64,000 nt of DNA, taken from the NCBI GenBank assembly GCA_020881915.1, contig JAJFPB010000009.1, positions 744,001 through 808,000 of the forward strand, given 5' to 3'. Each line of letters opens with the position of its first letter. The stretch's first letter is position 1. The notes under the pieces are model-generated. The model had not been told where the DNA came from. It did not search any database and worked only from the letters and a program-made list of their open reading frames with translations. Below are positions 1 through 9,937 of this stretch, piece by piece. The DNA comes from Paramyrothecium sp. XJ0827. Lineage: Eukaryota; Ascomycota; Sordariomycetes; Hypocreales; Stachybotryaceae. The position numbers and the translations under genes are program-made.

Positions 1-195
1 CATCTACGAGCAGAAATCCCTGGTTCTCAATATTTCGGGGCAAATGTGACAAACAATCCGAGATTGGCAGAGCTGCTGTGGTCCTTTACTGCTCCTGAGA
101 GGAACGCTCAGTACAAGGCATTGCCGAATTGTCTATCAGCAGATGATGACGATGTAATGAGCACTTGGGCACTTTCTGTGTGCCCTGCTTTGTGA
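1..195 (+). CDS. C-terminal end of an unidentified protein (partial)
   Basis: Frame 1 is open from the first base of the window to a TGA at 193-195, giving a 64-residue C-terminal fragment that ends in ...STWALSVCPAL. The other two forward frames close early. The composition (acidic DDDD stretch, mixed hydrophobics) looks coding-like, but no domain can be recognised from so short a piece. It would be the 3' end of a gene that starts left of the window, or its last exon. It could also be a chance open frame. Confidence 0.4.
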   Translation, partial: HLRAEIPGSQYFGANVTNNPRLAELLWSFTAPERNAQYKALPNCLSADDDDVMSTWALSVCPAL

Positions 196-466
196 GCACC
201 GGTCTGGTGGTGAGCCGGCTAGCCTCTATAAAATATTGGCATATATTACTCTAGTTACACTAATGTTTCTGTATACATACATAACGAGATCAGACTTATC
301 GCTCGTTTGTTCGTGCTTGCAGCTTCGCGAGCAAAAAATTGAACCTAGTCACCAATTTCACGACTTGCTGCGTATCAACGCTTCTAAACCCGCCAAACCA
401 TGCTTCCAAGTGCCCATACAGAAATGTACAACACAGCTATGATTGAGGCTTACCCATAAATCAGCT

Positions 467-1699
467 TTATTGGCCCATGAAGCTGTTGAAAAACTCGGCA
501 AACTTGGCGGCCCCGTCGTCGCTGCCAAACATCATCTCGCCGTTGCTGAGCGTCTCCGCTGCCTTTTCCTTTGCCCGCGCCACCATGTCGATCTCGAATT
601 GCTCCAGGAGCGGATCAAGGGCGGCTTGGAAACCAGCATCAGGACGTTTTGCGATCTCATAGGCACCGGCAATGGCGCGACTCAGCAGCAGCGAATCCCA
701 CATGGCCAAGTTGACACCCTCGCCCGCCCAGGGGCCCATCAGATGTGCCGCGTCCCCAACGAGTGTTGCGCCTGGTCTGTGTATCCAACTATCGCCGACG
801 GGGAGACTATAAACTGGTCGGATGTCCGCAGCGGCTCCTGAGTTCTCTGCAGCCTCTTCTTCGCACGCCACGTCCACGAGCTCCTTCAGGGTTGAGCCCC
901 ACGAACCCAGAAACGAGTCATCGTTCAACAACAAGTCTTTGGCAACCGTTGCCGGCTGCCGAGCCAACCCGGCTGTATCTGCGAAGTTCTCATCGTCGGT
1001 CGTGAGAATAATGTAGGCACGGATGGAGTCCTGCGGCCCTCGCTGGGCTAAGACGCCGTGGCGACCGCCCAATGCAGCAAAGGTTCCGGATCCAACAAAC
1101 TTTGATAAATGGGGATATTTTGCTGTCGCTTGGCGAATGCTGACAGTCAAGTTTTGCATACCGGAATATTCGGGTCTGACGGTCGTCAGGAGTTGCCTGA
1201 CTTTGGACCAGCTGCCGTCGGCGCCGACGACCAGATCAAAGGTTTCTTGTCCATGAGGCCCAAAATCGACTCTGAAGCCGCCCTGGTTGGAGTTAAGGCC
1301 ACTGACGGAGTGTACTTTTCGACCCCATTGAATGCTGTCGGCGGGAACGCTTGAGAGAAGGAGTTTGGACAGAGCATCACGAGATATCTCTGGTCGATTG
1401 CTATGCTCGCCATTGTCCTCGTAAACGATATTGCCGTCCTTGTCAGACACCCTCTGCGCTTCGGAGCAGTCGCCGGCAAGCTCAAGGAACTGATCAAAGA
1501 GCCCACAATCCTTAAGTGCTGCAAGGCCCGACTCTTCATGGAGGTCAAGCATCCCGCACAATCCAGAGAAATCCTCATCACTGGGTTTCTGGCGAAGCTC
1601 ATAAATCGTGAATGGTATGGATTTCCTGTGTAGGAGGACGCCAAGTGTCAAGCCCGCGGGGCCGCCACCGACGATAGCAATTCTGACATGAGAAGACAT
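467..1699 (-). CDS. FAD-dependent monooxygenase (TetX/aromatic hydroxylase type)
   Basis: A 410-residue flavoprotein, presumably an NAD(P)H-dependent hydroxylase acting on an aromatic or polyketide-like substrate. The N-terminus carries the dinucleotide-binding motif IAIVGGGPAGLTLGV followed by an acidic end (IYE). A central VGADGSWSKVR matches the DG motif, and GDAAHLMGPWAGEGVNLA near residue 310 is the second FAD-contact (GD) motif. This combination and the length fit the group A flavoprotein monooxygenases that include TetX. The Met at 1699 was chosen because it sits eight residues before the Rossmann motif, as in the family. The same frame is open upstream to another Met at 1798, which would add 33 residues. 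The gene is intronless and stands alone, so no biosynthetic cluster indicates the substrate. Confidence 0.85.
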   Translation of the reverse strand: MSSHVRIAIVGGGPAGLTLGVLLHRKSIPFTIYELRQKPSDEDFSGLCGMLDLHEESGLAALKDCGLFDQFLELAGDCSEAQRVSDKDGNIVYEDNGEHSNRPEISRDALSKLLLSSVPADSIQWGRKVHSVSGLNSNQGGFRVDFGPHGQETFDLVVGADGSWSKVRQLLTTVRPEYSGMQNLTVSIRQATAKYPHLSKFVGSGTFAALGGRHGVLAQRGPQDSIRAYIILTTDDENFADTAGLARQPATVAKDLLLNDDSFLGSWGSTLKELVDVACEEEAAENSGAAADIRPVYSLPVGDSWIHRPGATLVGDAAHLMGPWAGEGVNLAMWDSLLLSRAIAGAYEIAKRPDAGFQAALDPLLEQFEIDMVARAKEKAAETLSNGEMMFGSDDGAAKFAEFFNSFMGQ

Positions 1700-2331
1700 A
1701 ATTGCATTGAGAGCTTCAAAAATTAACCTAAAAACTAACCCACGAAGCAATGGCCAGTTATGAATTTGTGGTACAGAAATGCTCCTTTTATACTTCATTG
1801 CCGACTGACTACATCACCAGTCTGCCATCGGAGCCGAAGCTAATGAACTGGCCCGAAAGGGGACACGACCTCCTAGTCTTGCCCGAATCGGTCGCGAACG
1901 CTTACAGCCCGGTCACCTAAAAGACGTTTCAAGACCGACTTCGAGACTCCGTGACCGACATCTTCGCTTGGATAGGCGACAGACTACCTGTGTCGCCCAG
2001 TTATCCCATAGTGAGGTACATAAGTCCATCCTGCAAGCATGGCATTCAATTGAACCAGAAACGGATTTGATACCTCTGCCACGTGTGGATACTTGTTGGG
2101 GGGGGGGGAGAGGTAGATAAGTCATTTCGGAGTAGTCGCGCGATTGAGGCTGCTAAAGAATGATTTAATAAAAATAAAATATAAAAAAGAGTTTTAAATT
2201 CTTATAAAAAGAATTAAAATTTCTAATATTTTTCCTTATAAAATATTTTAAAATTCTTAATTTTTTTCTTATTAATTATTAATAATATTTTAAATAAAAA
2301 GCTTTAAAATTTCTATTATTTTTCCTAAAGA
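1700..2331. other. Intergenic spacer with AT-rich block
   Basis: No coding frame with family features is present. The left half is ordinary-composition DNA. From about 2160 the composition drops abruptly into an almost pure A/T block (annotated separately) that runs to within a few bases of the stop codon of the neighbouring nuclease-like gene. An 11-base G run sits near 2099-2109. Confidence 0.7.
2160..2327. repeat. AT-rich block with internal direct and inverted repeats
   Basis: About 168 bp are nearly all A and T, in contrast with the roughly 50% GC surroundings. It contains a near-perfect direct repeat of about 24 bp (2214-2238 and 2304-2327), differing at a couple of positions, plus several TTTTAAA(A)TTCTTA segments in both orientations. 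This may be a remnant of a mutated (RIP-like, C-to-T biased) mobile sequence or an AT-rich boundary. No terminal motif defines its ends. Confidence 0.6.
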
Positions 2332-3731
2332 TCATAAGCCGTCATCAGTCATTTCAAACCCGCTCACAATGCATTCTTGGAACCATGGTAGATAAGTGTC
2401 CCGTGCCCAGGCAGCAAGCTCTCGTAGCCCAGCTACAATCTGGTATATCTCTCTGATGCTCTCGGTGCTGCCAAACAGTCGTTTTGTCCATAATATCGTT
2501 TTGTGGTTTTCGCGAGTTGAAAGGACAAAGTACCACTGGTGGCCCAAGACGATAACGCCTGGGAGGAATGGTAGACGGCTCAAGGCCAAGTGTGCCTGCT
2601 GTGCGAGGTCTTTGGGTACCGGGTTCCCGTCAGTAGAGGCTTTGTACTGCAACGATGTTACGATGGCCGCGTGAAGGAACGACCATTGGCTGGCGTGCCA
2701 AACTCCTATTTGTAGCTCCGCTGTATCCGGCTCCTTACCGGGTCTCTTTGTCTCGATACTTAGGACAATCGGACGTAGCTGTAGTGGTAAAAAGTCCGTA
2801 TAGTTGACGGAGAGAGTCGGTGTGTGTCGACAAAGAGCCAACAGAGCTTGCATATTCTTATCGTTTTTGTCAATATCAGCGTATACGCAGAAATCGACCA
2901 TTTTTGGAGCGATGGAACGCGGAACCCATTTCGTGTGTGGTCGAGCGGTGGTGCTATTGTAGCGCAGTCAGCATTCCCGTGTCATTTGGCAGACAGAACA
3001 GGCACGTTTACTTACCTCGTTGCGACGTTGAACAAATCTCCCTTGGCGCTGCCGGGGTTTCGGAATACGGCCTCCAACAGACGATGGTGGACCTCAACGT
3101 TCCAACTCGCTTCCTCATGTTTTGCGACGTGACATTCTCTCGCCAGCTCACGAACCAGTGTGACTTCCTCCGGCGAAGGTATGCGCCCCGGGAGCGTGTC
3201 CGCAATTTCGTCCGGCGACTTGAAGGAATATTTCCATCGGGCGACATTGACCAAGTTGAGCGTAGGACTGTTGAGAATGCGATCACGCTGGTCATCGGGA
3301 AGCAATCGAAGGCCCCCACCGATATCATCTAGAACAGCGAGTAAGGCATCGGCCTGCGAGTTTGGAGGGGCTTCGACGTCGAGTTCACGCAGCTCAAGGC
3401 CTGCGTCATCAAGGCGCATTCCCAGTAACTGTTTCTTCAATGGGGAGGAGGATCGCGAGTGTGTGCCTGAGAAGGTCGAAACGGATGATCCCCGCGAGCT
3501 ACGTCGGCTCCGAGAGCTGGCGCCAGGGCGAGGCGTCAACTCGCTGCTTCCTGGTTCCAATTCCACGCTGAGCCCTCGCTGACGTTTCCTCGGTGTCGTA
3601 TCCATATCGGAGGCCGGAGGGCTCAGCAGGCGCTTGCACTTCTTGGGCGAAGAGGCAGAGGCCGCTGGATGGTCCTCGAATGCATCAGGCAAGCTTTCTA
3701 TCCATTCTCGAACACTCTCCGCTACTACCAT
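2332..3731 (-). CDS. Fungal PD-(D/E)XK nuclease-like protein (two exons)
   Basis: Joining 3016-3731 and 2332-2953 across a 62-bp intron (2954-3015, donor GTAAGT, branch CTGAC, acceptor ATAG) gives an uninterrupted 445-residue protein. Residues 1-130 are a basic, Ser/Arg-rich and probably disordered region with KRQR/KKCKR clusters that could act as nuclear signals. The second half has the hallmarks of the ascomycete PD-(D/E)XK nuclease-like family (Pfam PF20516 as I recall it): EVHHRLLEAVF, TTARPH, KMVDFCVYAD (candidate active-site Asp), then IETKRPGK (the ExK) and AELQIGVWHASQW. The Met at 3731 is preferred to one at 3833 because MVVAESVREWIESLP resembles the usual N-terminus. Members are often multi-copy accessory genes of unknown function. 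Activity is inferred only. The gene ends against an AT-rich block, and a foldback repeat lies about 210 bp from its start. Confidence 0.8.
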
Positions 3732-3942
3732 CGCCTTGTGAGTATCGGCCGTTCGTGGTTGACTGTCATAGACTTGGGGGCTTCGACTGGTGTTATTAGT
3801 TCGCACTCGTATGCAATGTTGATGCGGCCGCACTTTGTTTGCTTTTGGTGGCGGTTGAGTGGGGCAACTATCAATCCCTAATAAGGTAAGGAAGGAAACC
3901 TTCAGCCAAAAAGCAAAGGAAAACTGCAGATCTATACAGAAT

Positions 3943-4098
3943 ACCTAGCAGCACACCCACCGTATTTTAAAAGGAATAAAACAGTAACATCACCGTTTTA
4001 ATCACTAAAAAAACACCAAATATAGTACTGTTCCGTGGTCAAAACGGTGATATCAGTGTTTTATCCCTGACAAGACACCAGGGGTTGGCTCGTAGGTA
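3943..4098. repeat. Foldback/MITE-like element, copy A (one 33-bp unit)
   Basis: A 156-bp element bounded by imperfect terminal inverted repeats: TACCTAGCAGC on the left and the complement of TACCTACGAGC on the right. Inside the left end is one 33-bp AT-rich unit (from about 3960). A GATATCAGTGTTTTATCCC segment near the right end is the inverted counterpart of that unit, so the strand could fold back. A longer relative with the same ends lies at 27062-27350. There is no coding capacity, so it would be a non-autonomous element whose transposase source is not in the window. Confidence 0.7.
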
Positions 4099-4257
4099 AA
4101 ATCACCAATAATTGACGACTGTTCATTGCCACGAGTTACTACAGTATTAAAGCCACACCAGTATTTGAACTAATTAGACATTCAACGAAAAATCAAACAC
4201 TTTTATGGCAAGAAGGGCCTCTTACGGTAGGGGACATCACAAAAATAAAAAAGATGA

Positions 4258-4328
4258 GGTCACGGTGGGGATCGAACCCACAATCTCCTGATTCGTAGTC
4301 AGACGCCTTGCCATTGGGCCACGCGACC
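4258..4328 (-). tRNA. tRNA-Arg (anticodon ACG)
   Basis: A 71-nt intronless cloverleaf on the minus strand. The acceptor stem GGTCGCG pairs with CGTGACC (one G-T wobble). The D-arm is GCC...GGC. The anticodon arm TCTGA-CTACGAA-TCAGG has ACG in a seven-base loop, and the T-arm is GTGGG-TTCGATC-CCCAC. A T-run (TTTTTTATTTTT) shortly after the 3' end is a good Pol III terminator. A34 would be read as inosine, decoding CGU/CGC/CGA. An identical gene lies at 57424-57494. Confidence 0.95.
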
Positions 4329-4691
4329 TGTTGTTGTTGGGGTAACAGGTCAGTTTGACAGTTATATGCGCGTGTTATTTTGGCACGCCTCAACCAAACT
4401 GAATCCAATAATCTCAGCCACCTCATCTTGTGCCGCGACTCTCACCTCTTGGCTGTCTCAGACGTGTGATTTGTCTGATCTTACAGGCTACGCCGACAGC
4501 GATATCATGTCATTCCACCTAGTGATTGCTTTTTTGCGTTCGAGCTGAATGAGGCTTGCATGAAAGCTGAATTCTCCCGGCATTTAGTTTACGCTCTAAT
4601 GAAGTTACCTTGCCTGACTTGCCCTAGGTCTGGTCACTTTTCCTCCAGAATACCAGGTTGTGGCACTCGGCCCAGCCGATCCTGACGCGCG

Positions 4692-6392
4692 ATGCGGCTC
4701 ATAAACGTCAAAACACTCGACCTGGAAGAGTACTTTGGCGATGACATTCCTCCGTACGCCATCCTCTCGCACACATGGAGTAGCGCGGAGGTCTCGTTCC
4801 AGGAGTGGAACCACCCGCATCGCGGCTCCCACAAGGCAGGCTACGACAAGATCCTCCTCGCGCGCGCGCAGACCGTCAAGGACCAATTGTCGCATCTGTG
4901 GGTCGATACAGTATGCATCGACAAGAGCAGTTCCGCTGAGCTCTCCGAGGCCATCAACTCCATGTTTGCGTGGTACCACAATTCAACCCTCTGCTATGTC
5001 TACCTCGTCGACGTCTCCGACATGGAGTCGCTGCATGCAAGCCGCTGGTTCACGCGTGGATGGACCCTGCAAGAGCTCCTAGCGCCTCGGAGAATCCGGT
5101 TCTTCAACCAGGACTGGCGGTTTCTGGGCCGCAAGACGGACCTGTGCCAGCAAATCGCAAAGATCACCCACATCCGCCCCATCTTTGTCAATGGTTCGCC
5201 GCCGCAAAGGGCGTCCGTGGCGGAGCGCATGTCCTGGGTATCAAGACGAAGCACGACGCGGGTCGAGGACATGGCATACTGCATGCTGGGCATTTTCAGC
5301 CTGAACATACCCTTGCTGTACGGAGAGGGCACCAAGGCCTTCCTGCGGCTGCAGGAGGAACTCATCCGTGTGTCCAACGACCACACTATTTTTTGCTGGA
5401 GCTGGATACCTGCCCACATGCCGAGAGGTTGGAGGAGCGTGATTGCGCCTTCTCCTGCCGTCTTTGGGCATTCTGGAGAGTACAAAGCAGATACGTTGGT
5501 TGGGACGCCAGCGTACAGCATCACCAATGCCGGGCTCTCGATCGCGTTGCCGCTTGCACATTCCACGACAGAGACGCTGGCTTCGTTGCCGGTTGTTCAG
5601 GCTTCTACTACTGACTCGGAAACCGAGGACTTATATAGCACCATTGCAATCCCACTAGCGTACGACGACAGCCATGAGGTGTTTATCAGATCCTCATATC
5701 CACCTCACCCGATCCGGGTCAGCAGTGAGCTGTTCGCCACAAAGCGAAAAATAATGATTGACGCGAGAAACTCCCCTCGTAATGCCTACTCCAAGTATCC
5801 TCCAGCCAAGCTCGAGAACCCGACCCTGCGACACGGAGTCCTCTTCGTGCTGCCGCTATCGATGGAGGTACGAAGCAGATTCAAAGCGCTCACTATGAAT
5901 GGCCACTGGGATTCTTCCACCAGTACCTTTTGGCTGGAAAGAGTCGGGCGAGACGACTTCGCAGCAGGGATCCTCAGCATCGTCATAGGCAATAGGGACA
6001 GCGGTCTGGATTCGCGTCGTCTCACCGTCTTCATCACCACCCAGGAGACGTCACCCGGCGTGGTTCGGGCGGGCGTCCGAAAATATGAGATGGGAGTCGA
6101 GGACGCAGCGCTTCTGCGCGACTGGCCACCGCAGATAAGACGTGCGTTGCAGCCGACGATACAGGACTCGGTGGTCATGGCCGAAACACGTGGCGCGTCC
6201 TGGTCGTCGAGCACATATAGCATCGAGACGGACTCGACCGTGAGCATCAATTCGGGATCGAACTGTTTTCGGGACTGCTACGATTCCCTCGTCAGCATTT
6301 GTGATGTGCGCTCGGGGCGCTGTTCCAACGAACCGGACACGAGCAGATTGTCGCGAAGGAAGATACACCGCACGCAATCTGATGCAAACTAA
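4692..6392 (+). CDS. HET-domain protein (heterokaryon-incompatibility family)
   Basis: A 566-residue single-exon protein starting with the family-typical MRLINVKTLDLEEY. The HET domain occupies about residues 20-210: YAILSHTW at about 24, WVDTVCIDK followed by SEAINSMFAWY, then SRWFTRGWTLQELLAP, and RVEDMAYCMLGIF leading to LLYGEG. These blocks are all present and intact. HET proteins are fungal self/non-self recognition and cell-death effectors, and the domain is TIR-related in fold. The C-terminal 330 residues show no WD, ankyrin or NACHT repeats. The gene ends tail-to-tail with the 214-residue orphan gene, with 314 bp between them. Its specific incompatibility role is not known from sequence. 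Confidence 0.93.
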   Translation: MRLINVKTLDLEEYFGDDIPPYAILSHTWSSAEVSFQEWNHPHRGSHKAGYDKILLARAQTVKDQLSHLWVDTVCIDKSSSAELSEAINSMFAWYHNSTLCYVYLVDVSDMESLHASRWFTRGWTLQELLAPRRIRFFNQDWRFLGRKTDLCQQIAKITHIRPIFVNGSPPQRASVAERMSWVSRRSTTRVEDMAYCMLGIFSLNIPLLYGEGTKAFLRLQEELIRVSNDHTIFCWSWIPAHMPRGWRSVIAPSPAVFGHSGEYKADTLVGTPAYSITNAGLSIALPLAHSTTETLASLPVVQASTTDSETEDLYSTIAIPLAYDDSHEVFIRSSYPPHPIRVSSELFATKRKIMIDARNSPRNAYSKYPPAKLENPTLRHGVLFVLPLSMEVRSRFKALTMNGHWDSSTSTFWLERVGRDDFAAGILSIVIGNRDSGLDSRRLTVFITTQETSPGVVRAGVRKYEMGVEDAALLRDWPPQIRRALQPTIQDSVVMAETRGASWSSSTYSIETDSTVSINSGSNCFRDCYDSLVSICDVRSGRCSNEPDTSRLSRRKIHRTQSDAN

Positions 6393-6706
6393 GTGATGCC
6401 AGTGCCAAAAGTGCAACCAAGGAAATACGAGAAGTGAGTGAAGTGTTCTGGATTTGCTGTTTCTACGAAACCGGCTCTATATGTCCAATTCTATGAAATA
6501 CCCCATGCCTGGGAGGTGAGTGTCACATGTTTTTGTGAAACCCTGTTCAGTGCTTTTGATTGTCCCGTAGTATATGTGTTGGAGGGCTGTGAGAGCTCTC
6601 TCTTTCGTCGATTCCGCAACGCCCGCGCTCGCTCAAATGAAAACCCTTGGATATCTTGCTTGAATGAAATGAAAGTCCGACAGTAGTTGCATGGCGGTGG
6701 GTCACT
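6393..6706. other. Convergent intergenic spacer
   Basis: This spacer lies between the 3' ends of the HET gene and the orphan gene at 6707-7351. It presumably contains both 3' untranslated regions. No further signal was recognised. Confidence 0.6.
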
Positions 6707-7351
6707 CTAGCTTTGCTTTCGAATGATGCCACGCAGGATTTTAGGAATGGCAGATCGCGCTTCAGAGGACGACGACCTGCTTGAGGATCGAGACTTGCCC
6801 GACCCGCCGGACTCGTTAGATTCCCGGCGGTCGAGTAGAGAACCAGATACTGCCGACTCGGTCGCAGCGGGGGTTTGCGGTTGTGATTGCTCGCTGCGGA
6901 TGACGCCCATTCGCAGCATTGGTCCCAGCCCCTTGAGGGCTGCCTTCCTTTGCTCAGACGTCTTCTTCAGGCGCATCCAGAGCCCGTGGCCTAGATCGTC
7001 CCAGACGACAACGGCGGTAAAGAAGCGGCGGCACATGCGAGTGCCTTCGGTGGCGTCGAGGGTGCCGTAGGATTCTAGTTCTTCCATGGTAGGGATGGTA
7101 TCCCAGTGAACGGTGATGGAGTCGAGTTGATCGCTCCATTCTGACTTGTTAAGAAAGTCCTCGACGTAGGCGCATGCCCGGCCTACCGAGGCTTCCTCAA
7201 CCTCGAGGGCGCGCTTTTGGCGCCTCTCGAGCTTGAGGTCGTCCATTTCGGAGTCAGAGTCAGCTCGTAGGGTTTGCCGACGTCTGCCCCTGGCTGGTAA
7301 GCCGAAGACGGTGGGCGAGCGGAGCGTGGGGTGGGCGGCGACGGAAGCCAT
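6707..7351 (-). CDS. Uncharacterised 214-residue protein with Ser/Arg-rich tail
   Basis: An open single-exon frame starting at ATG in good context (CATCATGG). The N-terminus is basic and then acidic (ARGRRRQTLRADSDSEMDD). The middle (about residues 50-140) looks folded, with VGRACAYVEDFLNKSEW, ITVHWDTIPTMEELESYGT and FFTAVVVWDDLGHGLWMRL. The last 60 residues are a low-complexity Ser/Arg/Gly tail containing GKSRSSSRSSSSEARS. No known domain is recognised. The coding-like middle section supports a real gene, and the tail resembles regulated, disordered phospho-sites. Confidence 0.65.
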   Translation of the reverse strand: MASVAAHPTLRSPTVFGLPARGRRRQTLRADSDSEMDDLKLERRQKRALEVEEASVGRACAYVEDFLNKSEWSDQLDSITVHWDTIPTMEELESYGTLDATEGTRMCRRFFTAVVVWDDLGHGLWMRLKKTSEQRKAALKGLGPMLRMGVIRSEQSQPQTPAATESAVSGSLLDRRESNESGGSGKSRSSSRSSSSEARSAIPKILRGIIRKQS

Positions 7352-8271
7352 GATGGACGGTCGGAATTGATCGATTGGATTGATTAGTTGAGGAAAGGTG
7401 AGGGTAGTGCAAATGATGTGTTCAGTATAGATGGTGACTGCCTACTGGAGCTGGACAGAGTCGGAAGCTCGTTGAGTGTGGGGTGAGGCTCTTCTTCATG
7501 GACATGAGAGTTGCTTTTTGGCTGCTGTTGTTTCTGCACAGAAATCCGGGATTCCCAGGGCTGCGGGTGGCCGGGGGGTCATGATGCTGTTATATGCTTC
7601 ACGCGTGGCTTATAGGCCACACACACCTCCATCGAGATTTGCGGCGAGAACAGCGTTTTTCCGGTGTCTCGGACGGCACTCTCGCCTGCTTCGGGAGGCT
7701 CAGTAAGGTTTCCGAGTGATCAAGACTAGGCGAGCTAGAACGGGGAGGGTGTCAAGGTTTGCGCCAACGCTGGCTCAAGGGCTAGGAATGGAGTGTGGCC
7801 CAGCAGTGTCGGTCTCCAAGGGCGTCGCTCCTCGGTGCCCTCGGCCGGGTTGCCCGCAGCTGTCACCCCCTCCATAAGCTTAGCTCCATTACCGAGACAA
7901 GGACATTTCCTGGGGCGAGACATGCCGGTGCTGTCAAGAGGGTTCGAGATCATCTCCTGCATATAAGCCCTTCAGCCCGACAGAGGGCTTGTCGAAAGGA
8001 GGGCCACCTATTCGGCCCGGTGACAAAACGAGGGCACAAGTAGTCAAGACATTGATTTATTCAATCCCATGCCAAGAGTCGACTGCAGAGCGACGGAACC
8101 AATTTGTCACCGTGTGGGAGCAAAGGGTCTCTATTCATGACGACGGGATCTCATGGCGCTGATCGTAAACCATCCATGAAGAAACACTGCCCTACAATTC
8201 GGAAAGTATAACCCGCGGGAAACGATCGGATCACCTCACACACGGCGTACTCCCCCAAAAGAGGAAGGGCG

Positions 8272-8306
8272 AGAGGTGTGAGGCGTGAGGCGTGAGGCGT
8301 AAGACG
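8272..8306. repeat. Short tandem repeat, 7-bp GAGGCGT units
   Basis: Five consecutive heptamers, of which three are perfect GAGGCGT and the outer ones are diverged (GAGGTGT, AAGACGT). It is a simple minisatellite in intergenic DNA with no coding context. Confidence 0.75.
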
Positions 8307-8663
8307 TGGTGGAAGCCAATCACACTCACAATGACGCTGACACGAGCATTTAGAATTGGCGGGTTTTGTCGCGCTAAGATGACAGCGGTAAACACATCCG
8401 CGCCCAACTCCATTCACCACGGTCGGATGGAAAAGGTAAATTCCTAGAGGAACCCGTCTCGATTGCCTTCAGAGTCTGTCGGACGCGTGTGCAGTCTAGT
8501 AGCGAACCAGTCGGAGCCAGCCTGTCGGCGCTGAACCCCGACCTCCCAGACCTGTCTTTGCGCAGGTTGTCATCAGCGGCACGTTGTCACGAACATTTGT
8601 TGGATAGACGTGGTGTAGAGAGGACGGGAGGCTCTGGCCGGTCCCCGGGCGGGACTGACCAGG

Positions 8664-8693
8664 CGAAGTCGCAGTCGCAGTCGCAGTCGCAGG
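8664..8693. repeat. Short tandem repeat, 6-bp GCAGTC units
   Basis: About four to five consecutive GCAGTC/TCGCAG hexamers. It is a microsatellite in intergenic sequence, and no reading frame across it looks genuine. Confidence 0.75.
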
Positions 8694-9937
8694 GCTTTCC
8701 TGCTCGCAACGATTACGGTTTACGGCGAGTGACATGTTTCTCATTCGAATCCCGGGTTGGAATGCTACGATGCATGTCTTGGATGGTCGAGCCCAAGGGG
8801 CCTGGAGCTGGACCAGAGGTCGAGGCTGCGCAGAGAAGAGACTCAGACTTTGTTCGCAGCCACTTGCCCAGACCGATGGCATTCCTCGCTTATGCACCTT
8901 AAAATAACCCGAAGAATAAGAAGAAAGCAAAAACGCAATGCTGCCTCCCCCTTCCCTGAGGCTCCCTGAGGCTCCCTCCCAGCAAGACGGTACGGGGACC
9001 CGGACCAAAGATTCCAGGGCACGCGGGCTTGGTCTTGGCAAGACATGAGGAAAGGATACCACATGTCCCGAGCGCTGTGAGTTTGTGTTCGCTGAAACTC
9101 AGGTCATGGGCCCTCTCGGTGCCGAAGCGACCTCGCGATTCCGGCAACGCGAGCAAATGGTCGACGCTGCCTGTGTCTCGCAGGGGTGGATCGACAATAG
9201 ATTTTGTCTTCAGGGCCGGAGGTGCCAAGGGATCGAGGATGGTGAAGGAAATGGCATCAGTGGACGATCTGCCTTTTGCGGTCTGGACTCTGGACCACGA
9301 GAATGATGGAGGTGCCGCCACTGCAGGTACCTCACTTCTGTACCTCTGTACCTTCAGCTGGAAGAAGGTAGCAAACGCAGACTGTGCAGATCCTGATTTA
9401 CACAGTAGTGTACGCACAGTAAACATCAACACCACCAACGAACAAAGCAAACGGCATTGTGGGGGCCACGATGCATTCAATAATACAACAAAGGCTCTTT
9501 GACAATACACTTGCTGCTGCTACGCTCATTGATTCGGTCTCCAAGGTTCCACTATCTGATTGACAGCTACTCTTTCAATAGACGTGCTTTTCACACTAAC
9601 AAACAAGTTGCTGTGACAAGACGTCACCTTCACTTTCACCTCACCTTCACTTCACTTTCAGCTTCATCCCAAAGCCCTTATTCTGCTCTCGAAACAATGA
9701 TGGCCCCACAAACACAGGGTGAAGATTCTTTCATCTTCTCACCAAGCTTTGCGAGATCCTCTACTCCGCTCGGCTTCCTGCATACGTTTCTTCTCCGCCT
9801 TGGAACATTCACATACACGCTCAACGGCAGCAAGCACCCGCTCTTCTCCAAACAATCACAGCAAACGTCTTGGAACTCGTTCTTCACTTCAACCAAACAC
9901 AGTTTCACGGGCATTCACTGCTCGAGCCTCCCTCATC

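Larger units (their letters stand above)
7352..9937. other. 2.6-kb spacer without a recognisable gene
   Basis: Only short overlapping frames without family features are present on either strand. It contains two short tandem repeats, annotated separately (7-bp units near 8272-8306 and 6-bp units near 8664-8693). The last 300 bp before 9938 are rich in CTTCA/CACTTTC pyrimidine tracts, as expected for a promoter/5' leader of the following plus-strand gene. That reading frame stays open upstream to another Met at 9719, but the added segment looks like translated leader. Confidence 0.6.

Noticed and set aside
4193..4426. Open minus-strand frame encoding VAWPNGKASDYESGDCGFDPHRD
   Set aside because: This peptide is the conceptual translation of the tRNA-Arg gene at 4258-4328, not a protein.
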